Positions 44,749 through 53,129 of a stretch of 64,000 nucleotides of DNA are shown here, in pieces. A model generated the notes under the pieces. That model searched no databases, was not told where the DNA came from, and saw only the letters and a program-made list of their open reading frames with translations. The position numbers and the translations under genes were made by a program. Every line of letters begins with the position of its first letter. Position 1 is the first letter of the stretch. The stretch is taken from NCBI RefSeq assembly GCF_000331105.1, contig NC_020054.1:1787698-1851697 (forward strand). The letters run 5' to 3'. This DNA comes from Fibrella aestuarina BUZ 2. GTDB taxonomy: Bacteria > Bacteroidota > Bacteroidia > Cytophagales > Spirosomataceae.

Positions 44749-46106
44749 AAGCGCAGCGACATACAACCCGAACGTACCTGCTGCTTGCCTGTCTGTGGTT
44801 GATCAGCCATGTGGCGGGGGCAAAACCACGCCCGCAGGCCACCAAAGAACTGCAACCCACCGTGTTTGCGCTGACGATGGTGATGATGCATGACGTAGTG
44901 AATCCGCCCGCCGCGAGCCGCTTTTACAGTTATTGCCTGTTGGGAGCGCACGAACTGGTGGCCCGCCACAATCCGCAACTGGTGGCGCCCCGGCAGTTGT
45001 TGCAAACCAGCCCAACGTACCCGGCCGTCACCGACAACACCTACGATTACCAGATTGCGGCCCTGTATTGCATCCTCGAAACAGGGCGGCTCTTGCTGCC
45101 ATCAGGTACGTTGCTGGAAAAAGACCAGCAGCAGTTGCTCGAACGGCTGCGGCGCGATGGCTACACCGATGCCGTGATCCAACGGTCGGTGCAGGAGGCG
45201 CAGCGCGTAGCCCAGGCGGTTGTGGCCTACGCCCGCAGCGACAATTACGGAAAGCTGAGCGCCCGTGGCCGTTACCGTCCGACCAAAAAAGACGGCTATT
45301 GGTACCCAACGCCGCCCGCATACATGGAAGCCATTGAGCCGCATTGGCGCACCATCCGGCCCATGCTGATCGACTCCTGCACGCAATTCATGCCCAAGCC
45401 GCCCGCCGCCTTCAGCACCGATACGAGCAGTACGTTTTATCGGCTGACGCGTGAAGTGCACCGCACGAGCCAGACCCTTACGCCGTCGCAACGCCTCATC
45501 GCCGCCTATTGGGACTGCAATCCGTTTGCCGTCAATACGGCGGGGCATATGGCTATCGGATTCAAAAAAATCAGCCCCGGCGGGCATTGGATTAACATCA
45601 CCAGCCAAGTGACGCAGCAGGCCAAACTCCCCTTCGACGAGGCCGTGCAAGTGCATTCGCTGGCCGCCCTGACGCTGATGGACGCCTTTATCAGTTGCTG
45701 GGACGAGAAGTACCGCAGCAGCCGGGTACGTCCCGAAACCGTGATTAATCGCCACATCGACCCGCACTGGCAACCGATGCTGCAAACGCCACCCTTCCCC
45801 GAATACCCCAGCGGCCACAGCGTCATTTCGGGGGCTGTGTCGGAAGTGCTGACGTACCTGCTCGGTGATCAGTTTGCGTTTACTGACACCACCGAAGAAC
45901 TCTTTGAGCTGCCGTCGCGCTCGTTTACGTCGTTCCGGCAGGCAGCGGCTGAGGCGGCGGTTTCCCGGCTGTACGGCGGCATTCATTACCGCGATGCCAT
46001 CGACAACGGGCTGGCGCAGGGGCAGGCCCTGGGTACGTTTGTGGTCGATAAGCTGAAAAAAGCGGGGGTGAAAGGAGGCAAAAAAACGCTAAGCCGCCGC
46101 GAATAA
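44745..46106 (+). CDS. PAP2-superfamily protein, vanadium haloperoxidase-like
   Basis: A 453-residue exported protein with a signal peptide (YLLLACLWLISHVAGA) and the PAP2/vanadium-haloperoxidase active-site motifs: K-x6-RP in KYRSSRVRPE, PSGHSVISGAV, and SRLYGGIHYRDAIDNG. Family members are phosphatases or haloperoxidases; which applies here is unknown. The ATG overlaps the stop of the FG-GAP gene (ATGA), so the two are translationally coupled, a pairing seen repeatedly next to SusCD systems. Its 3' end overlaps the convergent ROK gene by 18 bases. Confidence 0.9.
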   Translation: MKAQRHTTRTYLLLACLWLISHVAGAKPRPQATKELQPTVFALTMVMMHDVVNPPAASRFYSYCLLGAHELVARHNPQLVAPRQLLQTSPTYPAVTDNTYDYQIAALYCILETGRLLLPSGTLLEKDQQQLLERLRRDGYTDAVIQRSVQEAQRVAQAVVAYARSDNYGKLSARGRYRPTKKDGYWYPTPPAYMEAIEPHWRTIRPMLIDSCTQFMPKPPAAFSTDTSSTFYRLTREVHRTSQTLTPSQRLIAAYWDCNPFAVNTAGHMAIGFKKISPGGHWINITSQVTQQAKLPFDEAVQVHSLAALTLMDAFISCWDEKYRSSRVRPETVINRHIDPHWQPMLQTPPFPEYPSGHSVISGAVSEVLTYLLGDQFAFTDTTEELFELPSRSFTSFRQAAAEAAVSRLYGGIHYRDAIDNGLAQGQALGTFVVDKLKKAGVKGGKKTLSRRE

Positions 46107-47318
46107 ATTCTCGATCAGGTGGGCGTGCGTGCCGAGCCATTTGGCATCGCCGTTCAGTTGGGTAATCTCTACCGTCAGGGTGTCGCGGAAACCGCTGAGG
46201 CAGTATCGGTTGATGGCCTGTTGCAGGGCGTTGGTCACGAACAGCGACGCTTCGGCCAGCACGCCATCCACGATGATGATTTCCGGGTTGAAGAGCGTGA
46301 CGGCGATCGCCAGCGCTTTGCCCAGGTGCGAGCCGGTTTCGTAGAGTTGTTCGATCGCAAACGCGTCCCCCTGATACGCCGCCTGCACAATCTGGCTCAC
46401 GGTGATCTGCTCAGGTACGTGCCGTAGGCTGGCTAAGTGGGTCGCCTGCCCCGACACGACCGCCTGCTGAACGCGCCGTACCAGCGCCGAGGCCGACGCC
46501 AGCGTATCGACACAGCCAATCTTGCCACAGTAACAAAGCGAGCCTTTGGGGTCGGCCTGAATGTGGCCCAGTTCGCCCGCGAAGCCGGAAGCGCCCTGAA
46601 ACACGTCGCCGTTGATGATGATCCCCAGCCCGACGCCCCAGTCGATGTTGATAGCCAGGGCGTGTTGTTTGCCTTTGGCCCGGCCGAAGCGGTGTTCGCC
46701 CAACGCGGTGGCTTTGGTATCGTTCAGCAGAAAAACGGGTAGCTGCCATTGTAACTCTAGCCACGAGGTTAGCGATTGCCCCGGCATACCCAGTCCGGGA
46801 TAGCTCAGATTGAGGCTTTGCCGGGAGTCGATCAGGCCGGGCAGCGACAGCCCAACCCCAAGCATATCCTGGCGGGCAAGCCCCGAATCCAGTAGGCAGT
46901 CGTTCACGAAGTCGACCAGAAACGCCGAGAATTCAGGCCGGTCTTCCAGCGGGTAATCGACACTTCGCTCAAAAAGAATCTGGCGTAACAGATTGACAAT
47001 CAGCAAGCGGGTGCCGTGGGTGCCACTGTCGAGAATAATAGAATAGTGTCCCGTTGGATTAAACCTGAATACGGCGGGCCGACGCCCGTTGTTACCGGCT
47101 GCGGTACCAATGGCGATCACCCAGCCGTCGTCGATGAGCTGATCGACCAGGTTGGTGACCGACGGAATACTGGTGTGCAGTTCGCTGGCCAATTCGGCCA
47201 GTGTACACGAGCCTTCCTGGTAGAGATAAGCAAGGGCTTTTCTGAACTTCAGGTTCTTTTTGTAAGCAACAACAGACTGTTTGGTGAGGGAGTCTTCGGG
47301 CGTGGTTGAGGGTAACAT
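46089..47318 (-). CDS. ROK-family transcriptional regulator (NagC/Mlc-like)
   Basis: A 409-residue regulator: an N-terminal winged helix-turn-helix (residues 24-66, CTLAELASELHTSIPSVTNLVDQLIDDGWV) followed by a ROK sugar-kinase-like domain with LNDTKATALGEHRFGRAKG and the zinc site CYCGKIGCVDTLAS. The zinc motif has Asp where the usual GCLE has Glu. NagC and Mlc of this family repress genes for GlcNAc or glucose use; the GlcNAc-releasing enzymes around it make an amino-sugar ligand likely. It is divergent from the chitinase gene, so the 230 AT-rich bases between them are the probable operator region. Confidence 0.92.
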   Translation of the reverse strand: MLPSTTPEDSLTKQSVVAYKKNLKFRKALAYLYQEGSCTLAELASELHTSIPSVTNLVDQLIDDGWVIAIGTAAGNNGRRPAVFRFNPTGHYSIILDSGTHGTRLLIVNLLRQILFERSVDYPLEDRPEFSAFLVDFVNDCLLDSGLARQDMLGVGLSLPGLIDSRQSLNLSYPGLGMPGQSLTSWLELQWQLPVFLLNDTKATALGEHRFGRAKGKQHALAINIDWGVGLGIIINGDVFQGASGFAGELGHIQADPKGSLCYCGKIGCVDTLASASALVRRVQQAVVSGQATHLASLRHVPEQITVSQIVQAAYQGDAFAIEQLYETGSHLGKALAIAVTLFNPEIIIVDGVLAEASLFVTNALQQAINRYCLSGFRDTLTVEITQLNGDAKWLGTHAHLIENLFAAA

Positions 47319-47518
47319 AGGAGCGGCCGCGCTGAGGAAGTCGATTGGTAGTTGAGTAGGTGAAAGGGGGAAGTGGTTAGAAAATCACGATGAAATCTCG
47401 CTTTTACATAAAAAATGAGCGAAATCAGCTAATTTCTTTGAAAGATAGGAAAGGTCGAAGACAGTAAATTAAAAATTTGTCAAAAAGTAGATGAGTTTTT
47501 AAAAAAATTAAAAAACTA

Positions 47519-47526
47519 TATTTTTG
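47519..47526 (+). promoter_or_regulatory. -7 promoter element (TATTTTTG) of the chitinase gene
   Basis: TATTTTTG fits TAnnTTTG, sits 25 bases before the chitinase ATG and follows a long A/T tract. The region is shared with the divergent ROK regulator. Confidence 0.5.
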
Positions 47527-47551
47527 CCATACATAATTCTGACTACGTTCT

Positions 47552-48697
47552 ATGCGACCCCTTTTCCTGGCGTTATTCACCTACCTGATTAGTTTGTCAG
47601 GTTTCGGCAATCCGGCAACAGCAGCGACACCACCGGCTAAAGGGCGCGTGCTGATTGGTTACGTCAGCGGCGGCGGCTGGACCAAAGCGCAGATTGACCC
47701 CAACAAAGTAACTCATATCAACTATGCGTTTGCGGTACCCGCCGAAACGGGTGAGCTGGCTCCGATCTCGGCTAAAGACGCGGCCAATCTGGCGGCGTTG
47801 ACCTCCTTGCGAAGCCAGAACAAAGACCTGAAAATTCTGATCTCCATCGGGGGGTGGGGCGGCTGCAAGTACTTCTCGGATGCCGCCCTGACCGATGCCT
47901 CGCGGCGCCGGTTTGCCAACAGTGCTGTTGCGCTGCTGAAAAAACACCGGCTCGACGGCCTCGATATCGACTGGGAATACCCGGCGCAGATTGGGGCAGG
48001 TAACATCTACCGGCCCGAAGATAAACCGAACTTCACGTTGTTTCTGAAGGCCCTCCGCGACCGCCTCGACGAGCAGGGCAAACTGGATAAACGCACGGGT
48101 GCCAACCACTACCTGCTGACCGCCGCAACGGGTGGCGACACGGCCTTTGTGAACCACACCAACCTGGGCGAAGCGCAACGCTACCTCGACTACGTGAACA
48201 TCATGACCTACGACCTCTACCACGGCAATGACAAGGTGACGGGGCATCATAGTCCGCTGGCGCAGTCGAAAAAGGGCGACCAGTCGCGCAACAGCTCGAT
48301 GTCGGCGGTCGATGGGCACATTAGGGCGGGTGTTCCGGTCGAAAAAATTGTGCTTGGGCTTCCGTTCTACGGCCGGGGCTGGGCCGACTGCAAGCCTGTC
48401 GACAATGGCCTTTACCAACCCGCCGCCGGGAAGCATTCGTTTATCAGCTACGACGAACTGGTGGCGAAGTATATCAACAAAAATGGCTTCGTGCGCCATT
48501 GGGACGACGATGCCAAGGCGCCCTACCTCTGGAACCCCGATAGCCGCACGTTTATCTCTTACGCCGACACCGAATCGTTCGACCCCAAAATCGACTACGT
48601 GAAGCAGAAAGGCTTAGCCGGGGTCATGTTCTGGGAGTACATCTACGATCTACACGAAAACGTCCTGCTGAACCACCTGGTGAAAACCATGAAATAG
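47552..48697 (+). CDS. GH18 chitinase
   Basis: A 381-residue secreted glycoside hydrolase of family 18 with the catalytic motif LDGLDIDWEYP (proton donor Glu142) and SIGGWGGCKYFSDA, YVNIMTYDLYHG and LGLPFYGRGW, all typical of chitinases and chitodextrinases. A signal peptide (MRPLFLALFTYLISLSGFG) directs it out. It cleaves beta-1,4 GlcNAc polymers by substrate-assisted catalysis. It starts a plus-strand run with the fucosidase and hexosaminidase genes (93 and 76 base gaps) and is divergent from the ROK regulator. Confidence 0.95.
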   Translation: MRPLFLALFTYLISLSGFGNPATAATPPAKGRVLIGYVSGGGWTKAQIDPNKVTHINYAFAVPAETGELAPISAKDAANLAALTSLRSQNKDLKILISIGGWGGCKYFSDAALTDASRRRFANSAVALLKKHRLDGLDIDWEYPAQIGAGNIYRPEDKPNFTLFLKALRDRLDEQGKLDKRTGANHYLLTAATGGDTAFVNHTNLGEAQRYLDYVNIMTYDLYHGNDKVTGHHSPLAQSKKGDQSRNSSMSAVDGHIRAGVPVEKIVLGLPFYGRGWADCKPVDNGLYQPAAGKHSFISYDELVAKYINKNGFVRHWDDDAKAPYLWNPDSRTFISYADTESFDPKIDYVKQKGLAGVMFWEYIYDLHENVLLNHLVKTMK

Positions 48698-48704
48698 GGA
48701 CTAT

Positions 48705-48760
48705 GAATGATGAACGATAAATTGGCTGACGCACGAATGCCTTAGGGCAATTCATCATTC
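48705..48760. repeat. short inverted repeat after the chitinase gene
   Basis: GAATGATGAA (48705-48714) and TTCATCATTC (48751-48760) are exact reverse complements around a 36-base loop, 7 bases after the chitinase stop. The AATGA-type units resemble those of the longer gene-end repeats. Confidence 0.6.
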
Positions 48761-48790
48761 CTGATCCCTCACCTCCCACTCCTTACTACC

Positions 48791-50245
48791 ATGCACAACC
48801 TACGTTCACTCCCTTTTAGCTGGCTGCTGGCACTCTTGCTGGCACCGGGTACGTTGCTGGCGCAACAGCACTCCGAGCAGAATCACGCCCATTATGTCGT
48901 ACCCAAAGACAGCCTCGTGCGGCAGAAACTGGCTCAGTGGCAGGACATCAAGTTTGGTCTGCTAATGCACTGGGGTACGTATAGCGAGTGGGGTATCGTG
49001 GAATCGTGGTCGCTGTGCCCGGAAGATGAAGGCTGGTGCGAACGGCGCGGTCCCTACGCCGCCAATTGGTATGACTACAAAAAGGCCTACGAAAACCTAC
49101 AGACGACCTTCAACCCGGTAAAGTTCAACCCCGATCGCTGGGCAACGGCGGCTAAAAATGCCGGGATGAAGTACGTGGTCTTCACCACGAAGCACCACGA
49201 CGGCTTCTGCATGTTCGACACCAAACAGACCGACTACAAGGTTACTGACGCGAAAACGCCGTTCTCGAAAAACCCGCGCAGCAACATTGCCAACGAGGTG
49301 TTCAAATCGTTCCGGGATCAGAACTTCATGGTCGGCGCCTACTTCTCGAAACCCGACTGGCACACCACGACCTATTGGGACCCGTACTTCCCGCCCAAAG
49401 ACCGGAACGTGTCATATTCGCCCAAGAAGTACCCCGAGCGCTGGCAGAAATTCAAGGATTTCACGTACAACCAGATCGAGGAACTGATGACGAACTACGG
49501 CAAAGTCGATATTCTGTGGCTCGACGGCGGCTGGGTACGTCCGGCCAGCACCATCGACTCGACGATTAGCTGGCAGCGCACCATTCCCTACGATCAGGAC
49601 ATCGACATGGCCCGCATTGCGCAGATGGCGCGCCGCCATCAGCCCGGTTTGCTGGTGGTCGACCGGACTGTGACGGGTGAGTTCGAGAACTACGTAACCC
49701 CCGAGCAGTCGATTCCGGAAACGTACCTGCCCATCCCCTGGGAATCGTGCCTGACGATGGGCGATTCGTGGTCGTATATCCCGAAAGAGAACTTCAAACC
49801 GGCCCGCAAGCTGGTGCAGACGCTCGTGGATATCGTGGCCAAAAACGGCAACCTGCTGCTCAACATCGCGCCCGGTCCCGACGGCGAGTGGCACGAAGAA
49901 GCCTACCAGCGCCTTCAGGAAATCGGGGCGTGGTTACAGGTCAACGGCGAGTCGATCTACGGCACCAAACCCGTCGCGCCCTACCGGCAGGGGCAGTGGG
50001 CCTTTACGGGCAACGGCAAGGCGTTCTACCAAACGTACCTGCCCAAAGACGGCGAGCCTCTACCGGCTACGGTAACGCTTTCGGCGGGCACCATTCCGGC
50101 CAAAGCCGAGGTGCGGCTGTTGGGGTACGCCAAACCGCTGAAAGCCCAGAAAACGGCGGCTGGCCTGGTCGTTAACCTGCCTGAAGCTGCCCGGCAAACG
50201 GCCTCAAAACAAGCCGCCTGGGTGTTCAAGCTCACCAGCCGGTAA
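48791..50245 (+). CDS. alpha-L-fucosidase, GH29
   Basis: A 484-residue exported fucosidase (signal MHNLRSLPFSWLLALLLAPGTLLAQ). Family 29 landmarks are WQDIKFGLLMHWGTYSEWG (52-68), KYVVFTTKHHDGFCMFDT with the HH pair at 135-136, and the nucleophile Asp245 in VDILWLDGGW. A C-terminal beta-sandwich ends the protein. It removes alpha-linked fucose, for example core or antennary fucose of N-glycans, which fits the enzymes around it. The linkage specificity and acid/base residue cannot be assigned from sequence alone. Confidence 0.95.
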   Translation: MHNLRSLPFSWLLALLLAPGTLLAQQHSEQNHAHYVVPKDSLVRQKLAQWQDIKFGLLMHWGTYSEWGIVESWSLCPEDEGWCERRGPYAANWYDYKKAYENLQTTFNPVKFNPDRWATAAKNAGMKYVVFTTKHHDGFCMFDTKQTDYKVTDAKTPFSKNPRSNIANEVFKSFRDQNFMVGAYFSKPDWHTTTYWDPYFPPKDRNVSYSPKKYPERWQKFKDFTYNQIEELMTNYGKVDILWLDGGWVRPASTIDSTISWQRTIPYDQDIDMARIAQMARRHQPGLLVVDRTVTGEFENYVTPEQSIPETYLPIPWESCLTMGDSWSYIPKENFKPARKLVQTLVDIVAKNGNLLLNIAPGPDGEWHEEAYQRLQEIGAWLQVNGESIYGTKPVAPYRQGQWAFTGNGKAFYQTYLPKDGEPLPATVTLSAGTIPAKAEVRLLGYAKPLKAQKTAAGLVVNLPEAARQTASKQAAWVFKLTSR

Positions 50246-50269
50246 GCGTTTTGTCTTCTAATCATTATT

Positions 50270-50314
50270 AAACCTATAAGGTTTTAAATGGGGCCTCCCA
50301 GGCCTTATAGGTTT
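50270..50314. repeat. AAACCTATAAGG inverted repeat
   Basis: AAACCTATAAGG (50270-50281) and CCTTATAGGTTT (50303-50314) are a perfect 12-base dyad with a 21-base loop containing GGGGCCTCCC. It lies 8 bases before the hexosaminidase ATG; a TTG start for that gene would fall in the right arm. Confidence 0.75.
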
Positions 50315-50321
50315 GACTCTC

Positions 50322-52601
50322 ATGCCTAAATTACTATCCCTGCTAGGCGTTTGTCTGCTGCTGACCAGCGCGGTACACGCCCAAACGGAATCGGCGCGCT
50401 ACCCGCTGATTCCGTATCCCACGTCGCTGACGCCCGCTGCGGGTCAGTTTACGGTTAATGCCCAAACGGTGCTGCGGTCACCGGATCGCCGTTTTGGGAA
50501 CGAAGCCGAGCAGTTGCAACAATTAATGGTGCACGGGCTGGGGCGCCGCCTGCCCACAACAGGCAACGCGCCGACCATCCAATTGCAGTACGACGCGACC
50601 CTTACGGCTCCCGAAGCCTACGCGCTGACCATCACGCCGAAACAGGTGGTGTTGCGGGCTAAGACGGCGGCGGGGATGTTCCGGGCGGTACAGACAGTCC
50701 GGCAATTGCTGCCACCAACCAGCGAGCGGCGGACGAGTGCGTCGCTGACCCTGCCCGCCGTACAGATTCAGGATCAGCCCACGTATGCCTGGCGAGGGAT
50801 GCACCTCGACGTATCGCGCCACTTTTTCTCGCTCGATTACCTGCGCACGTACATCGACCGGCTGGCGCTGTACAAATTCAACACCTTCCACCTCCACCTG
50901 ACCGACGATCAGGGGTGGCGCATCGAGATCAAAAAGTACCCGAAACTGACGAGCGAGGGTGCCTGGCGCACCTTCAACAACCAGGATTCGGTGGTGATGA
51001 AACGGGCTAAATCGGAGCCTGATTTTGAGTTGCCCCGCCAGTTTATCCGGCAACGGGGCGGTAAAACCGAATACGGCGGCTACTACACGCAGGCGCAGTT
51101 GCGCGAGTTGATTGCCTACGCTGCCGCCCGCCACATCCAGATTGTGCCGGAGATCGATATGCCCGGCCACCTGAGCGCCGCCATTCAGGCCTATTCGTTT
51201 TTAAGCTGTACGGGTCAGCCGGGGATGGGCAAGACGTTTTCGGTGCCGGTTTGCCCTTGCAACGAACCGACCTACACGTTCATGCAGAACGTGCTCGATG
51301 AGGTGATCGCGCTCTTCCCCAGCCAATATGTGCACATTGGGGCCGACGAAGTGGAGAAAACGACCTGGGCGCAATCGGCGGCCTGCCAGGCGCTGATGAA
51401 AGAAAAAGGCATCAAAACGGTCGAGGAATTGCAGAGCTATTTCGTGCATCGGATGGGTGATTACATTCAGTCGAAAGGCAAAAAGCTGCTGGTGTGGGAC
51501 GATGCGCTGGAGGGCGGCCTCAAGCCCTCGGCTACGGTCATGTACTGGCGGAGCTGGGTGAAAGATGCACCGCGCAAAGCCGCCGAAAACGGCAATTCTA
51601 TTGTGATGACGCCCGTGAGTGCGCTCTATTTCGACAGCCCGCCGGGTAAGCAATCGGTGGAGCAGGTGTATCGGGTGCCAGTGGTACCTGCCGGGGTCAA
51701 GCCCGAACAGGCGCACTTGGTCAAAGGGGCGCAGGCCAACCTCTGGACGGAGTACATCGCCACCGAAAACCGCGCCGATTACATGGTGATGCCCCGCATG
51801 GTGGCCCTGTCGGAAGCCATCTGGACCGCCCGCGATCTGTACCCCTCGTTTCAGCAGCGGTTGCTGGCGCACTATGACCGGATGGAGCAGCTAAACATTC
51901 ACTACCGCTTGCCTGACCTGACGGGCTTTGCCGAAGAAAACGTGTTTGTCGATCAGGCAACATTGTCCATCAAGGCCCCGATACCCAGCTACACGCTCCG
52001 CTACACCACCGATGGCTCGTTACCCCAGCCAACCGCGCCGGTTTTGCCCGATGGGTTTGTAGTCACGAAGCCGCAGACGATCAAGGTGGCGGCGTTTACG
52101 GCGAGTGGCCTGCGCGGCGACGTCTACACGTTACGATACCAGCAGCAATCCTACGCCCAGCCTGTTACCAATGCGGCCACGGGCCAGCCCGGCCTGACGG
52201 CGCGCTTTTTCAAAAAATACTTCCAGGAAACGAAACGGATGACTGGGCTTACACCCGACAGCACGTTTGTGACGCCCAATGTGGCGATACCTGCGGCGGT
52301 GGGTGCCCCGAGTTTTGGCGTGCAGTTTCGCGGCTATCTGAACGTACCTGAAACGGGCGTCTACATGTTCTTCTACACCTGCGACGATGGCGGCGTGTTA
52401 CGCATTGCTAACCGGCTGGTTGTCGATAACGACGGCAACCACTTCCCCATTGAGAAAAGTGGGCAGGTGGCCCTCGCCGCCGGCCAACATCCCATCGAAG
52501 CCGATTTCATCGAAGGCGGTGGTGGCTTCACGCTTAAGCTGACCTACAGCGTCAATGGATCGGCCCCCGCTCCCGTCCCCGACCGTTGGTTTAGCCACTG
52601 A
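50322..52601 (+). CDS. beta-N-acetylhexosaminidase, GH20, with PA14 domain
   Basis: A 759-residue secreted enzyme: signal peptide (LLSLLGVCLLLTSAVHAQ), a GH20b N-domain, the GH20 barrel with RGMHLDVSRHFF, FHLHLTDDQGWR, PEIDMPGHLSAA and the catalytic pair Asp342-Glu343 in VHIGADEVEKTTW, then a chitobiase C-terminal-like domain (about 535-610) and a PA14 domain (about 625-755, LTARFFKKYFQET onward). It trims terminal GlcNAc/GalNAc from chitobiose or glycans. I choose ATG 50322 over a TTG three codons earlier that overlaps an inverted repeat. Last gene of the glycan locus. Confidence 0.95.
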   Translation: MPKLLSLLGVCLLLTSAVHAQTESARYPLIPYPTSLTPAAGQFTVNAQTVLRSPDRRFGNEAEQLQQLMVHGLGRRLPTTGNAPTIQLQYDATLTAPEAYALTITPKQVVLRAKTAAGMFRAVQTVRQLLPPTSERRTSASLTLPAVQIQDQPTYAWRGMHLDVSRHFFSLDYLRTYIDRLALYKFNTFHLHLTDDQGWRIEIKKYPKLTSEGAWRTFNNQDSVVMKRAKSEPDFELPRQFIRQRGGKTEYGGYYTQAQLRELIAYAAARHIQIVPEIDMPGHLSAAIQAYSFLSCTGQPGMGKTFSVPVCPCNEPTYTFMQNVLDEVIALFPSQYVHIGADEVEKTTWAQSAACQALMKEKGIKTVEELQSYFVHRMGDYIQSKGKKLLVWDDALEGGLKPSATVMYWRSWVKDAPRKAAENGNSIVMTPVSALYFDSPPGKQSVEQVYRVPVVPAGVKPEQAHLVKGAQANLWTEYIATENRADYMVMPRMVALSEAIWTARDLYPSFQQRLLAHYDRMEQLNIHYRLPDLTGFAEENVFVDQATLSIKAPIPSYTLRYTTDGSLPQPTAPVLPDGFVVTKPQTIKVAAFTASGLRGDVYTLRYQQQSYAQPVTNAATGQPGLTARFFKKYFQETKRMTGLTPDSTFVTPNVAIPAAVGAPSFGVQFRGYLNVPETGVYMFFYTCDDGGVLRIANRLVVDNDGNHFPIEKSGQVALAAGQHPIEADFIEGGGGFTLKLTYSVNGSAPAPVPDRWFSH

Positions 52602-52783
52602 CCTTGCTATGGTGGAGGTAACGGGTAGAAACAAAAATTTGAGGGCGTATCCGGTATGTAATCAATTGGCTATCAAGGTTTAGTGGCTAAGTGAGTCGCA
52701 TAAATACTGTCGGGGCAGTATTTCCGATGGCTGGGGTGTAGTCGATTTTTGCTTGTGTAAAGCATCTATCAACTCCATTTGCC

Positions 52784-53077
52784 ATGAAGAAATTAATCTA
52801 TCTCTTGCCCTTACTCGCGCTGATAGCCTGTGAAACGGAAGAGCCCGACTGCGGGTCATCCATCACCTTCATTAACAAGACCCCTGAAGTGCTGCAAATC
52901 AGCGTCAACGGTTCTGTTCCGGGCGGATGTGGGTACGTTTCGCCCGATCAAAAATGCACCGCTACTGTATCGCCAAATGTTACGTTTACTTACGAAGCGA
53001 AGGGATCTAAAAACCGCTGGGAGGGGTCTGATGCCATTCCGAAGTGCACCAACACGAATCTCAGTCTAACCTATTAA
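52784..53077 (+). CDS. small cysteine-containing lipoprotein
   Basis: A 97-residue predicted lipoprotein (LLALIAC, Cys16). The mature part has four cysteines that could form two disulfides and reads as a beta-rich domain (SSITFINKTPEVLQISVNGSVPGG...FTYEAKGSKNRW). I do not recognise a family. The start is the ATG that gives the lipobox. No operon partner is apparent; the DUF1501 gene is convergent. Confidence 0.7.
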   Translation: MKKLIYLLPLLALIACETEEPDCGSSITFINKTPEVLQISVNGSVPGGCGYVSPDQKCTATVSPNVTFTYEAKGSKNRWEGSDAIPKCTNTNLSLTY

Positions 53078-53129
53078 CGGAACGACTCTAATGCAGTGCC
53101 ATTGGCGTAAATAATTAGATGACAGCTCG

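Noticed and set aside
45102..45986. Antisense frame of 294 codons opposite the PAP2 gene
   Set aside because: It mirrors the codon pattern of a well-supported gene and shows no signal peptide or motif of its own.
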